Shown here piece by piece: positions 22,140 to 30,472 of a stretch of 64,000 nucleotides of DNA. Source of the stretch: Croceibacterium selenioxidans (GTDB lineage: Bacteria; Pseudomonadota; Alphaproteobacteria; Sphingomonadales; Sphingomonadaceae); assembly GCF_018599195.1 (NCBI RefSeq), contig NZ_JAHFVK010000002.1, positions 1,062,001-1,126,000 of the forward strand, written 5' to 3'. Within the stretch, counting starts at the first letter, position 1, and every line of letters begins with the position of its first letter. Under the pieces are notes generated by a model. The model was given only the letters and a program-made list of their open reading frames with translations, searched no databases and had not been told where the DNA came from. Position numbers and translations under genes: made by a program.

Positions 22140-22766
22140 ATGATGGATGCGCAGCCCGCCTTGGGCATTGCCGAGATCCTCGGCATTGCCGCCAGCATGA
22201 GCCTGCTCGCAGGGTGGCGGCTCTACGTGGTGGTTCTCGCCACCGGGATCGCCATGCGCACGGGGACGATACCCCTGCCCGAACACCTCATGGGCCTGCA
22301 GATCCTCGCCAACCCCTGGGTGATGGGCGTGGCCGGGATCGGCGCGCTGTGCGAGTTCTTCGCCGACAAGATCGCGTGGCTCGACAGTATCTGGGACGCA
22401 GTGCACACCTTCGTGCGTCCCCTGGGAGGGGCGCTACTGGCGCTCGCCATCGTCGATCCTTCCGATCCGGCGACGCAGGCGATAGCCTTTCTCCTTGGCG
22501 GGGGCGGGGCGTTGCTGGCCCATGGCGGCAAGGCCGGAGTGCGGGCGGTGGTCAACACCAGCCCCGAGCCGGTCAGCAACGTCGCGGTCTCGACCGTGGA
22601 GGACGTGACCACCTTCGGATTGCTGTGGCTCGTGTACGAGCATCCCTACATCGCCGCCGGGGTAGCGGTAGTCCTGCTGGCGTTGACAATCTGGCTGCTG
22701 CTGCTGGCGCGCAAGGTCATCCGCAGCCTGTTCCGGCCGCGTCCTCCGGTCGATCCTTCGGTCTGA
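22140..22766 (+). CDS. DUF4126 domain-containing membrane protein
   Basis: The protein has 208 residues with an N-terminal MMDAQPALGIAEILGIAASM. Several hydrophobic segments include LLAGWRLYVVVLATGIAM, a Gly-rich span (GALLALAIV, AFLLGGGGALLAHGGKAG) and a final helix (IAAGVAVVLLALTIWLLLLA). The SxxAGxR start and the TSPEPVSNVAVSTVED segment are typical of DUF4126, whose function is unknown. It starts 42 nt after the O-glycosylation ligase, so it may share its transcript. It is convergent with phaZ, their ends abutting at 22766/22767. Confidence 0.85.
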   Translation: MMDAQPALGIAEILGIAASMSLLAGWRLYVVVLATGIAMRTGTIPLPEHLMGLQILANPWVMGVAGIGALCEFFADKIAWLDSIWDAVHTFVRPLGGALLALAIVDPSDPATQAIAFLLGGGGALLAHGGKAGVRAVVNTSPEPVSNVAVSTVEDVTTFGLLWLVYEHPYIAAGVAVVLLALTIWLLLLARKVIRSLFRPRPPVDPSV

Positions 22767-23993
22767 TCATCCCCGCGCGTTGGCGCGGATCCAGTCTTCC
22801 ACCACCGGGGCGATGCGCGTGCGCCACTTGCTGCCGTTGAAGATGCCGTAGTGGCCCACTTCCTCGGCCAGGTAGTACTTCTTCTTCGCCTCGGGCAGGT
22901 GCTCGGCCAGGTCGAGCGCGGCACGGGTCTGGCCGATGCCGGAGATGTCGTCCCGCTCCCCCTCGATGGCCAGCAGGGCGGTGTCGCGGATGGCGTCGGG
23001 GTCGATCGGCTTGCCCCGATGCACGAACTCACCCTTCGGTAGGCTGTGCTTCTGGAACACATGCTCGATGGTCTGGAGATAGAACTCGGCCGTCATGTCG
23101 CAGACCGAGAGGTATTCGTCGTAGAACCGCTTGGTGGCCGCGGCGCTTTCCTGGTCGCCGAGGGTGAGATGTTTGAACATCTCGTAGTGGCTCATCATAT
23201 GGCTCTCGATGTTCATCGAGAGGAACCCGGCGAGCTGCAGGAAGCCCGGATAGACCTCGCGTCCCGCCCCCGGATAATTGAAGGGCACGGTGGCGATCAC
23301 GTTGCCGGCGAACCAGCTCAGCGGCCGGGCCATGGCGACGTCGTTGACCGATGTCGGGCTGGCGCGGGTGTCGATCGGCCCGCCCATCATGGTCAGCGAA
23401 GCGGGGCGGCAGGGATCGTTTTCGGCCGACATGACCGCCGTGGCGGCGAAGGCCGGAACCGAAGGCTGGCACACGGCGAGCACATGGGTGTTCTCGCCGA
23501 CGAAACGCAGGAACTCGATCAGGTAGTCGATATAGTCGTCGAGGTCGAAATGCCCGGCATCAACCGGCACCATCTTCGCGTCGGCCCAATCGGTGATCCA
23601 GATTTCCTGGTTCTCCAGCAGACGGGCGACCGTGCCGCGCAGAAGGGTGGCGTAGTGTCCGCTCATCGGCGCGACGACGAGGACCTTGGGCGAGCCCTTG
23701 GGCAGGCCTTTCCGCTTGAAGTGGCGCAGGCTGCCGAACGGCTTTTCCAGCACCACGGTTTCCTCGACCGCATGATCTTTGCCATCGATCTCGACCGACT
23801 TGATGTTGAAGACCGGCTTGCCGCGTTCTTCATAAAGGTGGGCGAAGACCTGCAGCGCGCTCGCGATGATCGGGCCGGTGCCGAAGTAGCCCATCGGCAG
23901 CGCCGGATTGTTCAGGAGTTGCGCGCCTATTGCCGCCCAGTTGCCCGCGCTGCTCAGCAGCGACTTCTGCATTTCATAGGCGTGGTAGAGCAA
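22767..23993 (-). CDS. phaZ: Intracellular polyhydroxyalkanoate depolymerase
   Basis: The family breaks down stored polyhydroxybutyrate granules in the cytoplasm. The protein has 408 residues and begins MLYHAYEMQKSLLSSAG, the family's conserved start. It has an alpha/beta-hydrolase fold; the nucleophile is Cys175 in VLAVCQPSVPA, consistent with intracellular PhaZ enzymes that use Cys rather than Ser. The C-terminal His lies in LAEEVGHYGIFNGSKWR. No phaC or phasin gene is in the window, so it is encoded apart from synthesis. It is convergent with the DUF4126 gene. Confidence 0.94.
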   Translation of the reverse strand: MLYHAYEMQKSLLSSAGNWAAIGAQLLNNPALPMGYFGTGPIIASALQVFAHLYEERGKPVFNIKSVEIDGKDHAVEETVVLEKPFGSLRHFKRKGLPKGSPKVLVVAPMSGHYATLLRGTVARLLENQEIWITDWADAKMVPVDAGHFDLDDYIDYLIEFLRFVGENTHVLAVCQPSVPAFAATAVMSAENDPCRPASLTMMGGPIDTRASPTSVNDVAMARPLSWFAGNVIATVPFNYPGAGREVYPGFLQLAGFLSMNIESHMMSHYEMFKHLTLGDQESAAATKRFYDEYLSVCDMTAEFYLQTIEHVFQKHSLPKGEFVHRGKPIDPDAIRDTALLAIEGERDDISGIGQTRAALDLAEHLPEAKKKYYLAEEVGHYGIFNGSKWRTRIAPVVEDWIRANARG

Positions 23994-24156
23994 TAGAGGT
24001 CCCCTGTCGGAGTTGGCCGTGAGAATGGCGCGATTAGACTCCCTTCAGCGTTAAGTTGCAACGCACCATTCGAGACCGTCATTTCGCCAACCCCGCCAAA
24101 TCGAATGATGCCGGAGCCATTGCCGCGCCGCCTCGCAGGCACTAGATGCCCGCGGC

Positions 24157-25947
24157 ATGGCCCGCCGCCCCACCAAGCCCGACGTCGAACCCGCAACGTC
24201 CCTCGGGCCGCTGCGCATGATCTTTGCCGCTGCGGCGCAATATCCCAGCAAAGTCGTTTTGGCGCTCATCGCGCTGGCGATCACCGCCGCGGCCACGCTG
24301 GCGATACCGTCCGGCTTTCGCCTGATCATCGACCGGGGCTTTGCTGCGGGCTCCGATCCGGCGGAGATCGCTCGCTGGTTCCGTTACCTGGCGATGATCG
24401 TGGTGGTCCTGGCGCTCGGCACCGCTTGCCGGTTCTACTTCGTGAGCTGGCTGGGGGAGCGAGTCGTCGCTGACATCCGCCTGGCGGTCCACAACAACCT
24501 CCTGCGTCTCTCGCCCGGATTCTTCGAAGAGAACGCGCCGAGCGAGATTTCCTCGCGCATGACGGCCGACACCGCGCAGATCGAACAAGTGGTGGGGACC
24601 ACGATCTCGGTCGCGCTGCGCAATGCGCTGACGGCGATCGGCGGGGTCGGTTACCTGCTTTATCTCGCGCCGGACCTCGCCGGCATGTTGCTGATCGGCG
24701 TGCCCGTGGTGCTGTTGCCGATCGTGTGGTTCGGGCGCCGTTTGCGCAGCGTTTCGCGCGAAAGTCAGGACCGGGTGGCCGATGTCGGTTCGCGAGTCTC
24801 GGAAGTTCTGGGGGCGATGAAGATCGTCCAGGGCTTCAATCAGGAATCGCGTGAGCAGCAGCGGTTCGGCTCAACCGTCGAGGCGACGTTCGAGACGGCG
24901 CGGCGGCGGATCTTGTTGCGCGCGGTGATGACCGCGGTGGTGATCGGCCTGATCTTCGGCGCGATTACCCTGCTGTTGTGGCGCGGGGCGATCCAGGTCG
25001 CCGAAGGGACGCTCTCGGGCGGCACGATCGCCGCCTTCGTGCTCACCGGCATGCTGGTGGCAGGCGCGTTCGGTTCGCTGACCGAGGTCTATGGCGACCT
25101 CTTGCGCGGAGCGGGAGCCGCGAGCCGGCTCAACGAGCTGCTCAACCAGAAGCCCGAAATCGCGCCTCCCGCCCGTCCGCTGGACCTGCCCGTACCGCCA
25201 CGCGGCGGACTGTCATTCCAGAACGTCACTTTCCGTTACCCGACGCGGCCCGACGCTCCGGCTATCCACGAATTCAGCCTGACCATCGAGCCCGGCGAAA
25301 CGGTCGCCATTGTCGGTCCCTCGGGCGCCGGCAAGTCGACCATCTTCCAGCTGGCCGAACGGTTCTACGATCCCCAGGCCGGCACCATCCGGCTCGACGG
25401 GGTGCCGCTGGTCCAGGCCGATCCGGCCGAGATCCGCCGCCGCATGGCGCTGGTCCCGCAGGAAGGAACGCTCTTTGCCGCCAGCGCTCGCGACAACTTG
25501 CGTTACGGCGCCTGGGACGCGAGCGAGGATGCGATCTGGGAAGCGGCCAAGGCGGCCAACGCCGAAACATTCCTGCGTGAATTGCCCCAGGGCCTGGACA
25601 CGTTCCTTGGCGAAGGCGGAGCGCGCCTTTCCGGCGGGCAGCGCCAGCGCATCGCCATTGCCCGCGCTCTGCTGCGCGACGCACCGATCCTCTTGCTCGA
25701 TGAAGCCACCAGCGCGCTCGATGCCGAGAGCGAGCGGCTGGTGCAACAGGCCCTCGAACGGCTGATGGAAGGCCGCACCACGCTGGTGATCGCCCATCGC
25801 CTGGCGACCGTGCGCGCCGCGGACCGGATCGTGGTCATGGACCACGGCCGCATTGTCGAGGAAGGGACCCACGCCCGGCTCAGTTCCGCCGGCGGCCTCT
25901 ATGCCAGGCTTGCAGCGCTGCAGTTTGACGACACCGCCGTCGCATAA
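24157..25947 (+). CDS. ABC exporter with fused permease and ATPase (MsbA-like)
   Basis: The protein has 596 residues. Six transmembrane helices occupy about residues 30-310. A nucleotide-binding domain follows, with Walker A GPSGAGKST at 387-395, the signature LSGGQRQRIAIARAL near 494-508, Walker B ILLLDEATSALD near 514-525, and the H-loop VIAHRLATV. The half-transporter layout implies a homodimer. MsbA-type lipid flippases, drug exporters and peptide exporters share this plan, so the cargo is not determined. It is monocistronic and divergent from phaZ; the 163 bp between them presumably hold both promoters. Confidence 0.93.
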   Translation: MARRPTKPDVEPATSLGPLRMIFAAAAQYPSKVVLALIALAITAAATLAIPSGFRLIIDRGFAAGSDPAEIARWFRYLAMIVVVLALGTACRFYFVSWLGERVVADIRLAVHNNLLRLSPGFFEENAPSEISSRMTADTAQIEQVVGTTISVALRNALTAIGGVGYLLYLAPDLAGMLLIGVPVVLLPIVWFGRRLRSVSRESQDRVADVGSRVSEVLGAMKIVQGFNQESREQQRFGSTVEATFETARRRILLRAVMTAVVIGLIFGAITLLLWRGAIQVAEGTLSGGTIAAFVLTGMLVAGAFGSLTEVYGDLLRGAGAASRLNELLNQKPEIAPPARPLDLPVPPRGGLSFQNVTFRYPTRPDAPAIHEFSLTIEPGETVAIVGPSGAGKSTIFQLAERFYDPQAGTIRLDGVPLVQADPAEIRRRMALVPQEGTLFAASARDNLRYGAWDASEDAIWEAAKAANAETFLRELPQGLDTFLGEGGARLSGGQRQRIAIARALLRDAPILLLDEATSALDAESERLVQQALERLMEGRTTLVIAHRLATVRAADRIVVMDHGRIVEEGTHARLSSAGGLYARLAALQFDDTAVA

Positions 25948-26076
25948 GGCTCGGTTAATCGACAAAGTATCAATTGCAACCGACGAGCGACCCCTGCATT
26001 CGTGCGCGGGGCGCTAAATCATAGCACCAGTTTTTCCGGTCCGCGCAGGCGGACTCTGCCCATTGAAAGGCCACGC

Positions 26077-28194
26077 ATGTTCCGGAGCATTCTTGCCGTT
26101 GGAGTTTCCGCCGCCGCTCTTGCCCTCTCGCTCCCTGCCGCCGCGCAGGAAGAACAACGCACCCCCACGCCGACCATGGAATTCGGTTCCTGGGGCTTCG
26201 ATCCCGCGGGGCTCGACCAGGCGGTCAAGCCGGGTGACGACTTCTTCGCCTTCGCCAACGGCAAGTGGGTGAACGACAATCCGATTCCGGCGGAATACGT
26301 GCGCTTCGGGGCGTTCAACATCCTGCGGGAGAAGTCGACGGCCGACGTCGAAACGCTCGTCGCCAGCTTGGTCGCGTCCAACCCCGCCGCCGGCACTCCC
26401 GAACGGCGCATTGTCGACGCTTACAACACCTTCCTCGATACAGCGGCGATCGACGCGGCGGGCCTCGCCCCGGCGCAGCCCTATCTGCAGGAAATCAAGC
26501 AGGCGCCCGACCTCGCCTCACTGACGGCGCTGTTCCCCAAGGCGGGAATGCCGGGTCTGATCTCGCCGGCGGTCGACGTCGATGAGATGGATCCGAACAG
26601 CTACGTGGTCATCGTCGGATTCGACGGGATGGGCCTGCCTGACCGCGACTACTACCTGATCGACAACGAGCGGAATGCCGAGATCCGCGCCAAGTACAAG
26701 GAATACCTCGCGTTCGTACTCGGCAAGGCCGGTTATGCCGATCCGGCAGCCACCGCCGAAGCCGTCTACGCTTTCGAGCACAAAGTGGCCGAGCTCGAAT
26801 GGGACCGGACGGCGCTCCGCAACAGCGACCTGACCTACAACAAGCTTTCGCGCGATGAACTGTTGGCGCTCTATCCGGGCTTCCCGATGGCCAGGCTGCT
26901 CGACGCAGCCCAGTTCGGCAGCGTCCAGTCGTTCAACGTGCCGCAACTCCCGCCGTCGGCGGCTGAGATCGCCGAACTCGAACTCACGCCGGAAATGGTG
27001 AAGGGCATCGGCGGCGGTACTCCCGCCATGATGAAACTGCTGACGGACACGCCGCTGGACACGCTCAAGGCGTTCATGGCCGCGCGCTTCATCAGTGCCA
27101 ACGCCGCCGTGCTGCCGAGCGACATCGATGCGGCGAACTTCGCGTTCTACGGCAAGTTCCTCCAGGGCCAGGAAGAACAGCGGCCGCGCTGGAAGCGAGC
27201 GATCGCCTCGACCGAGGGTCAGCTCGGCGAACAGCTCGGCGCGCTCTATGTCCAGAAGTACTTCCCGCCCGCCAGCAAGGCTGCGATGGACGATCTGGTG
27301 GTGAACCTGCGCAAGGCGTTGGGGGCCAGCCTGGCCGAGAACACCTGGATGTCGGAAGAGACGAAGAAGCAGGCGGTGGCCAAGCTCGATTCGTTCAACC
27401 CGAAGATCGGCTACCCTAACGAATTCGAGCAGTACGCCGGCCTTGTGATCACCCCTGGCGACGCGCTCGGCAATCGCATCCGCGCGATCGACTGGGAGAT
27501 CAACGACAACCGGGCCAAGCTCGGCAAGCCGGTCGACCGGGCCGAATGGGGCATGCTGCCGCAGACGGTGAATGCCTACTACAACCCGGTGTTCAACGAG
27601 ATCGTGTTCCCGGCGGGCATCCTGCAGCAGCCGTTCTTCGGCCCGAGCGCCGATCCAGCGGTCAACTATGGTGGTATCGGCGCGGTGATCGGCCACGAGA
27701 TGGGTCACGGGTTCGATGACCAGGGGTCGAAGTACGATTTCAGCGGCGCGCTCAAGAACTGGTGGGCTGACGCCGACCGTGCGCAGTTCGAAAAGCTCGC
27801 CGACAAGCTCGCGGCGCAGTACGACACCTACTGCCCCTACGATGACGGCAAGACCTGCGTGAACGGCCGTTTCACCCTTGGCGAGAACATCGGCGATGTC
27901 GGCGGCCTCAGCCTGGCCTATCGGGCTTACCGTATGTCGTTGAATGGCCAGGAAGCCCCGGTGATCGACGGGTTGACCGGCGACCAGCGCTTCTTCCTTG
28001 CCTGGGCGCAAGTGTGGCGTTCGGCGCAGCGCGAGGCGGCGGGCCGCCAGCGGCTGCTGACCGATCCGCACAGCCCGGAAGACTTCCGCACCAATGGCGG
28101 CGTGCGCAACCAGGATGCCTGGTACAAGGCCTTCAACGTGAAGCCGGGCGACAAGCTCTACCTGCCGCCCGAAGAGCGCGTCCACATCTGGTAA
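26077..28194 (+). CDS. Secreted M13 family (neprilysin-like) zinc metallopeptidase
   Basis: This is a 705-residue periplasmic or secreted oligopeptidase. The ATG at 26077 starts a signal peptide (MFRSILAVGVSAAALALSLP); the frame is open upstream but not convincingly coding. The zinc motif HEMGH is near residue 540 (VIGHEMGHGFDDQG) and the third ligand Glu is in GENIGDVGGLSLAY near residue 603. The substrate-binding NAYYN motif is at about 500. The usual M13 C-terminal Trp is present (ERVHIW). No partner gene is evident. Confidence 0.95.
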   Translation: MFRSILAVGVSAAALALSLPAAAQEEQRTPTPTMEFGSWGFDPAGLDQAVKPGDDFFAFANGKWVNDNPIPAEYVRFGAFNILREKSTADVETLVASLVASNPAAGTPERRIVDAYNTFLDTAAIDAAGLAPAQPYLQEIKQAPDLASLTALFPKAGMPGLISPAVDVDEMDPNSYVVIVGFDGMGLPDRDYYLIDNERNAEIRAKYKEYLAFVLGKAGYADPAATAEAVYAFEHKVAELEWDRTALRNSDLTYNKLSRDELLALYPGFPMARLLDAAQFGSVQSFNVPQLPPSAAEIAELELTPEMVKGIGGGTPAMMKLLTDTPLDTLKAFMAARFISANAAVLPSDIDAANFAFYGKFLQGQEEQRPRWKRAIASTEGQLGEQLGALYVQKYFPPASKAAMDDLVVNLRKALGASLAENTWMSEETKKQAVAKLDSFNPKIGYPNEFEQYAGLVITPGDALGNRIRAIDWEINDNRAKLGKPVDRAEWGMLPQTVNAYYNPVFNEIVFPAGILQQPFFGPSADPAVNYGGIGAVIGHEMGHGFDDQGSKYDFSGALKNWWADADRAQFEKLADKLAAQYDTYCPYDDGKTCVNGRFTLGENIGDVGGLSLAYRAYRMSLNGQEAPVIDGLTGDQRFFLAWAQVWRSAQREAAGRQRLLTDPHSPEDFRTNGGVRNQDAWYKAFNVKPGDKLYLPPEERVHIW

Positions 28195-28207
28195 CCAGCC
28201 GGACCAA

Positions 28208-28234
28208 TCCTCCCCGAGCTTGTCTCGGGGAGGA
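28208..28234 (+). repeat. Dispersed 3'-end palindromic element, copy 3 (perfect)
   Basis: TCCTCCCCGAG (28208-28218), loop CTTGT, CTCGGGGAGGA (28224-28234): a perfect 11-bp stem beginning 14 nt after the M13 peptidase stop. There is no T-run after it, so it is not a standard intrinsic terminator on its own. Related sequences lie at 6929, 9617, 33980 and 47375. Confidence 0.75.
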
Positions 28235-28316
28235 ACAGGGCGATTTGACGAACCGGGCGGAAATTGCGCCGCACCTCGCTTGACTTCGCCGCCCGCGCCC
28301 TCGACACGCAGGGCCA

Positions 28317-29120
28317 ATGGGACTGACTCTCACCGCCATCCTGCTCGGCATCGTCGAAGGCCTGACCGAATTCATCCCGGTCTCCTCCACTGGCCACCTG
28401 ATCCTCGCTTCGGAGCTGCTTGGCTACGACGCGGCGGAGTGGGCGCAGTTCAACGTCATCATTCAGCTCGGTGCGATCCTGGCGGTGGTGGTGCAGTATT
28501 GGCGGACCTTCTGGAAGGCCGGGATCGGCGTCCTCAAGCTCGAGGCGCAGGGCCTGCGTTTTGCCCGAAATATCCTGGTTGCTTTCCTGCCCTCGGCGCT
28601 GCTCGGGCTCGCGCTCAAGGACTATATCGACGTGCTGCTCGGCAGCCCGTCGGTAGTAGGCTGGGCGCTGATCCTCGGCGGCCTCGCGATCCTGGGGATC
28701 GAACGGGTGGCCAAGGCAGGTCCTGACACAACAGTGGCGGACTTGCCGTTGAAGCAAGTCATCGGCGTTGGCCTCGCGCAGTGCGTTTCGATGATCCCGG
28801 GCGTCAGCCGCTCGGGAGCAACGATCATGGGTGCCCTCGCCATGGGCATCAACCGCAAGACCGCGGCCGAATTCTCCTTCTTCCTGGCTGTGCCCACTAT
28901 GATCGGCGCTTCGACGCTGGAGCTGCTGGACGGCGGCTTGGCCGTGCACGGCAATGTCGGCTGGGACGAAATCGCGATCGGTTTCGTGGTCTCGTTCGTG
29001 GTTGCGCTGGCAGTGATCAAGGCCTTCGTCGCCTATGTCAGCCGCTATGGCTTTGCGCCTTTTGCCTGGTACCGCATCGTTGCCGGGACCGTGGCAATTG
29101 TGTGGCTTTGGAGCCGCTAG
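28317..29120 (+). CDS. uppP: Undecaprenyl-diphosphate phosphatase
   Basis: UppP (BacA) dephosphorylates undecaprenyl diphosphate at the periplasmic face, recycling the lipid carrier for peptidoglycan and other envelope glycans. The protein has 267 residues. The two conserved motifs are visible: GIVEGLTEFIPVSSTGHL at about residues 11-28 (catalytic Glu and Ser) and MIPGVSRSGATIMGAL at about 160-175. About eight hydrophobic segments run through the chain. No other cell-wall gene adjoins it. Confidence 0.97.
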   Translation: MGLTLTAILLGIVEGLTEFIPVSSTGHLILASELLGYDAAEWAQFNVIIQLGAILAVVVQYWRTFWKAGIGVLKLEAQGLRFARNILVAFLPSALLGLALKDYIDVLLGSPSVVGWALILGGLAILGIERVAKAGPDTTVADLPLKQVIGVGLAQCVSMIPGVSRSGATIMGALAMGINRKTAAEFSFFLAVPTMIGASTLELLDGGLAVHGNVGWDEIAIGFVVSFVVALAVIKAFVAYVSRYGFAPFAWYRIVAGTVAIVWLWSR

Positions 29121-29191
29121 CTGCCACTTTTCCACCACATCTTCGGAACCAAGCCCGCCTGAGCGGATTCTAGACCTCATCGAGGTTTTGA

Positions 29192-29470
29192 GTGCCGCAT
29201 ATGGGTTTGATTTTCCTGCTACTCGTTGGTGCAGTTCTTGGGTGGGTTGCTGCCATCATCATGCGCGCGGAAGACAGCCGCGGCATACAGCTCAATATCG
29301 CGGTGGGCATCGCCGGGGCGATGTTTGCCGGGATCGTGCTGAATCCGCTGCTCAATGGCGGAAGCATTCTTGAAGGTAGCTACAGTGTCGATGGTCTCCT
29401 TACGGCTTCGCTGGGAACCATCGCGATGCTTTTCCTGCTCAATGTGTTGCGCAAACCGGAAGCCCGCTAA
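29192..29470 (+). CDS. GlsB/YeaQ/YmgE family stress-associated membrane protein
   Basis: The protein has 92 residues with three hydrophobic segments: GLIFLLLVGAVLGWVAAIIM, LNIAVGIAGAMFAGIVL and LLTASLGTIAMLFLLNVL. The glycine-rich pattern is typical of the transglycosylase-associated YeaQ family, often induced under stress. The start is GTG at 29192, with CGAGG about 6 nt upstream; ATG at 29201 is possible but farther from that site. A small hairpin (GGCCCA-GTT-TGGGCC, 29473-29487) just after the stop could end transcription weakly. It is followed closely by a small lipoprotein gene. Confidence 0.87.
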   Translation: MPHMGLIFLLLVGAVLGWVAAIIMRAEDSRGIQLNIAVGIAGAMFAGIVLNPLLNGGSILEGSYSVDGLLTASLGTIAMLFLLNVLRKPEAR

Positions 29471-29551
29471 CCGGCCCAGTTTGGGCCTTACTGAGACTTC
29501 ATGCGCGGATGGGTCGCGTGGGTTGTCTCCTACACTGCGAAGAGGTGCAAA

Positions 29552-29821
29552 ATGAAGAAACTGCTCATCCTTAGTTCGGTCGCTGCCCTTGGGCTTGGAC
29601 TGGCTGCTTGCGATAGCGCCCAGGAGAATGCCGTCGAGAATCAGGCCGACGCCGTCGAAGAGACTGCTGACGCCCAGGCTGACGCCATTCGCGAAGCCGC
29701 CGAAGGGACTGCCACAGAGGCTGCTGCGGAGGCCACGGCCGACGCGGTCGAGGCGACCGGCGAAGCCAAGGCCGACGCGCTCGAGGACAAGGCCGACAAG
29801 ATGGACGCCGCGCCGAACTAA
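29552..29821 (+). CDS. Small Ala/Glu/Asp-rich lipoprotein, tandem copy 1
   Basis: The protein has 89 residues. MKKLLILSSVAALGLGLAAC is a lipoprotein signal peptide with lipobox LAAC, so acylated Cys20 would be the mature N terminus. The mature part is a heptad-like acidic sequence rich in Ala, Asp and Glu (ADAVEETADAQADAIREAAE), probably helical. The ATG at 29552 has GAGG 6-10 nt upstream; an in-frame ATG at 29501 is rejected because it precedes the signal peptide. Function is unknown. The 3' flank shares a near-identical sequence with the next lipoprotein gene. Confidence 0.82.
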   Translation: MKKLLILSSVAALGLGLAACDSAQENAVENQADAVEETADAQADAIREAAEGTATEAAAEATADAVEATGEAKADALEDKADKMDAAPN

Positions 29822-29823
29822 GA

Positions 29824-29880
29824 CATTCACGGTAGCATGCCGAAAGCCGGCCTCGGGTAGTCCCCGGGGCCGGCTTTTTG
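29824..29880 (+). repeat. Duplicated 3' flank of small lipoprotein gene, copy 1
   Basis: CATTCACGGTAGCATGCCG (29824-29842) followed by a terminator hairpin is repeated almost identically at 30412-30468, in each case 2-3 nt after a lipoprotein stop codon. Confidence 0.85.
29843..29879 (+). terminator. Intrinsic terminator after lipoprotein copy 1
   Basis: AAAGCCGGCC (29843-29852) pairs with GGCCGGCTTT (29868-29877), with an inner CGGG/CCCG stem, ending in TTTTT. Confidence 0.85.
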
Positions 29881-30172
29881 CTGTCCGGCGTACCTACGTA
29901 CATTTGCGGATGTCGCGCGCTCGTTGCTCAACCTACAAGCTCTGTCTCTAATACATGTCTTTGAATTGGCGTGAAAAACAGGCCGCCAATCACGATCAAG
30001 ATGAGGGAGCGTCGTCCTAGGCAAGCCGCAGCCGCTCATCGGCTAACAGACCCAGCGATCTTGAGCTGCGGCAAGCAGGTTTCGCCCGGGGTTCCTGCTG
30101 CGCGTCCGGCGCCCGGTATTTCATCTGCGGGGGGCGAATGCGCCCACTCGCTATTTCACGGAGGGACATAGA

Positions 30173-30409
30173 ATGAAGACAATAATCGCGATCGCTGCGG
30201 TTTGTGCATTGGGCCTGAGCCTGGCCGCCTGCGGCGGCGAAGCGCCCGCCGCCGATGACGCTGCCGCCGCCGATGCCACCGCCGTCGCCGATGACGCCGA
30301 ACCGAGCGCTACGGCCGAGGCCCCCAACGCTCAGGCGTCGGATGCGGCGGCCACCGCTAGCGCCACGTCCACCGAGTCCGCCGTCGAGGGTGAAACCAAG
30401 GCGCCGTAA
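30173..30409 (+). CDS. Small Ala/Asp-rich lipoprotein, tandem copy 2
   Basis: The protein has 78 residues. MKTIIAIAAVCALGLSLAAC carries the lipobox LAAC, with Cys20 predicted to be acylated. The mature 59 residues are mostly Ala, Asp, Glu, Thr and Ser (GEAPAADDAAAADATAVADD) with no catalytic motif. GGAGGG about 6 nt upstream is a strong ribosome binding site. It shares the 57-bp 3' flank with the gene at 29552 and similar composition, so the two are probably paralogues by tandem duplication. It is convergent with phhA. Confidence 0.8.
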   Translation: MKTIIAIAAVCALGLSLAACGGEAPAADDAAAADATAVADDAEPSATAEAPNAQASDAAATASATSTESAVEGETKAP

Positions 30410-30411
30410 GC

Positions 30412-30468
30412 CATTCACGGTAGCATGCCGGAAGCCGGCCCCGGGGCAGTCCCCAGGGCCGGCTTTTG
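30412..30468 (+). repeat. Duplicated 3' flank of small lipoprotein gene, copy 2
   Basis: Starts with the same 19 nt as the copy at 29824 and continues with a closely similar GC-rich hairpin. Confidence 0.85.
30432..30467 (+). terminator. Intrinsic terminator after lipoprotein copy 2, facing phhA
   Basis: AAGCCGGCCCCGGGG (30432-30446) pairs with CCCCAGGGCCGGCTT (30451-30465), then TT. It lies only 6 nt from the phhA stop codon, so it may separate the two convergent transcripts. Confidence 0.8.
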
Positions 30469-30472
30469 CTCG

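Larger units (their letters stand above)
29822..30172. other. Intergenic region between the two plus-strand lipoprotein genes
   Basis: These 351 bp hold the duplicated 3' flank and terminator of the first lipoprotein gene (to 29880). The remainder is without a convincing gene and is somewhat less GC-rich around 29900-30000. The last 60 bp (GGGGGGCGAATGC, then GGAGGGACAT before 30173) supply a good ribosome binding site for the second lipoprotein. I see no tRNA-like or repeated structure in the middle part. Confidence 0.6.

Noticed and set aside
20625-22406. Long open frame antisense to the O-glycosylation ligase gene
   Set aside because: Shadow frame; the plus-strand gene has the expected helices and family motifs.
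26518-28317. Long open frame antisense to the M13 peptidase gene
   Set aside because: Shadow of a well-supported gene with zinc ligands in order.
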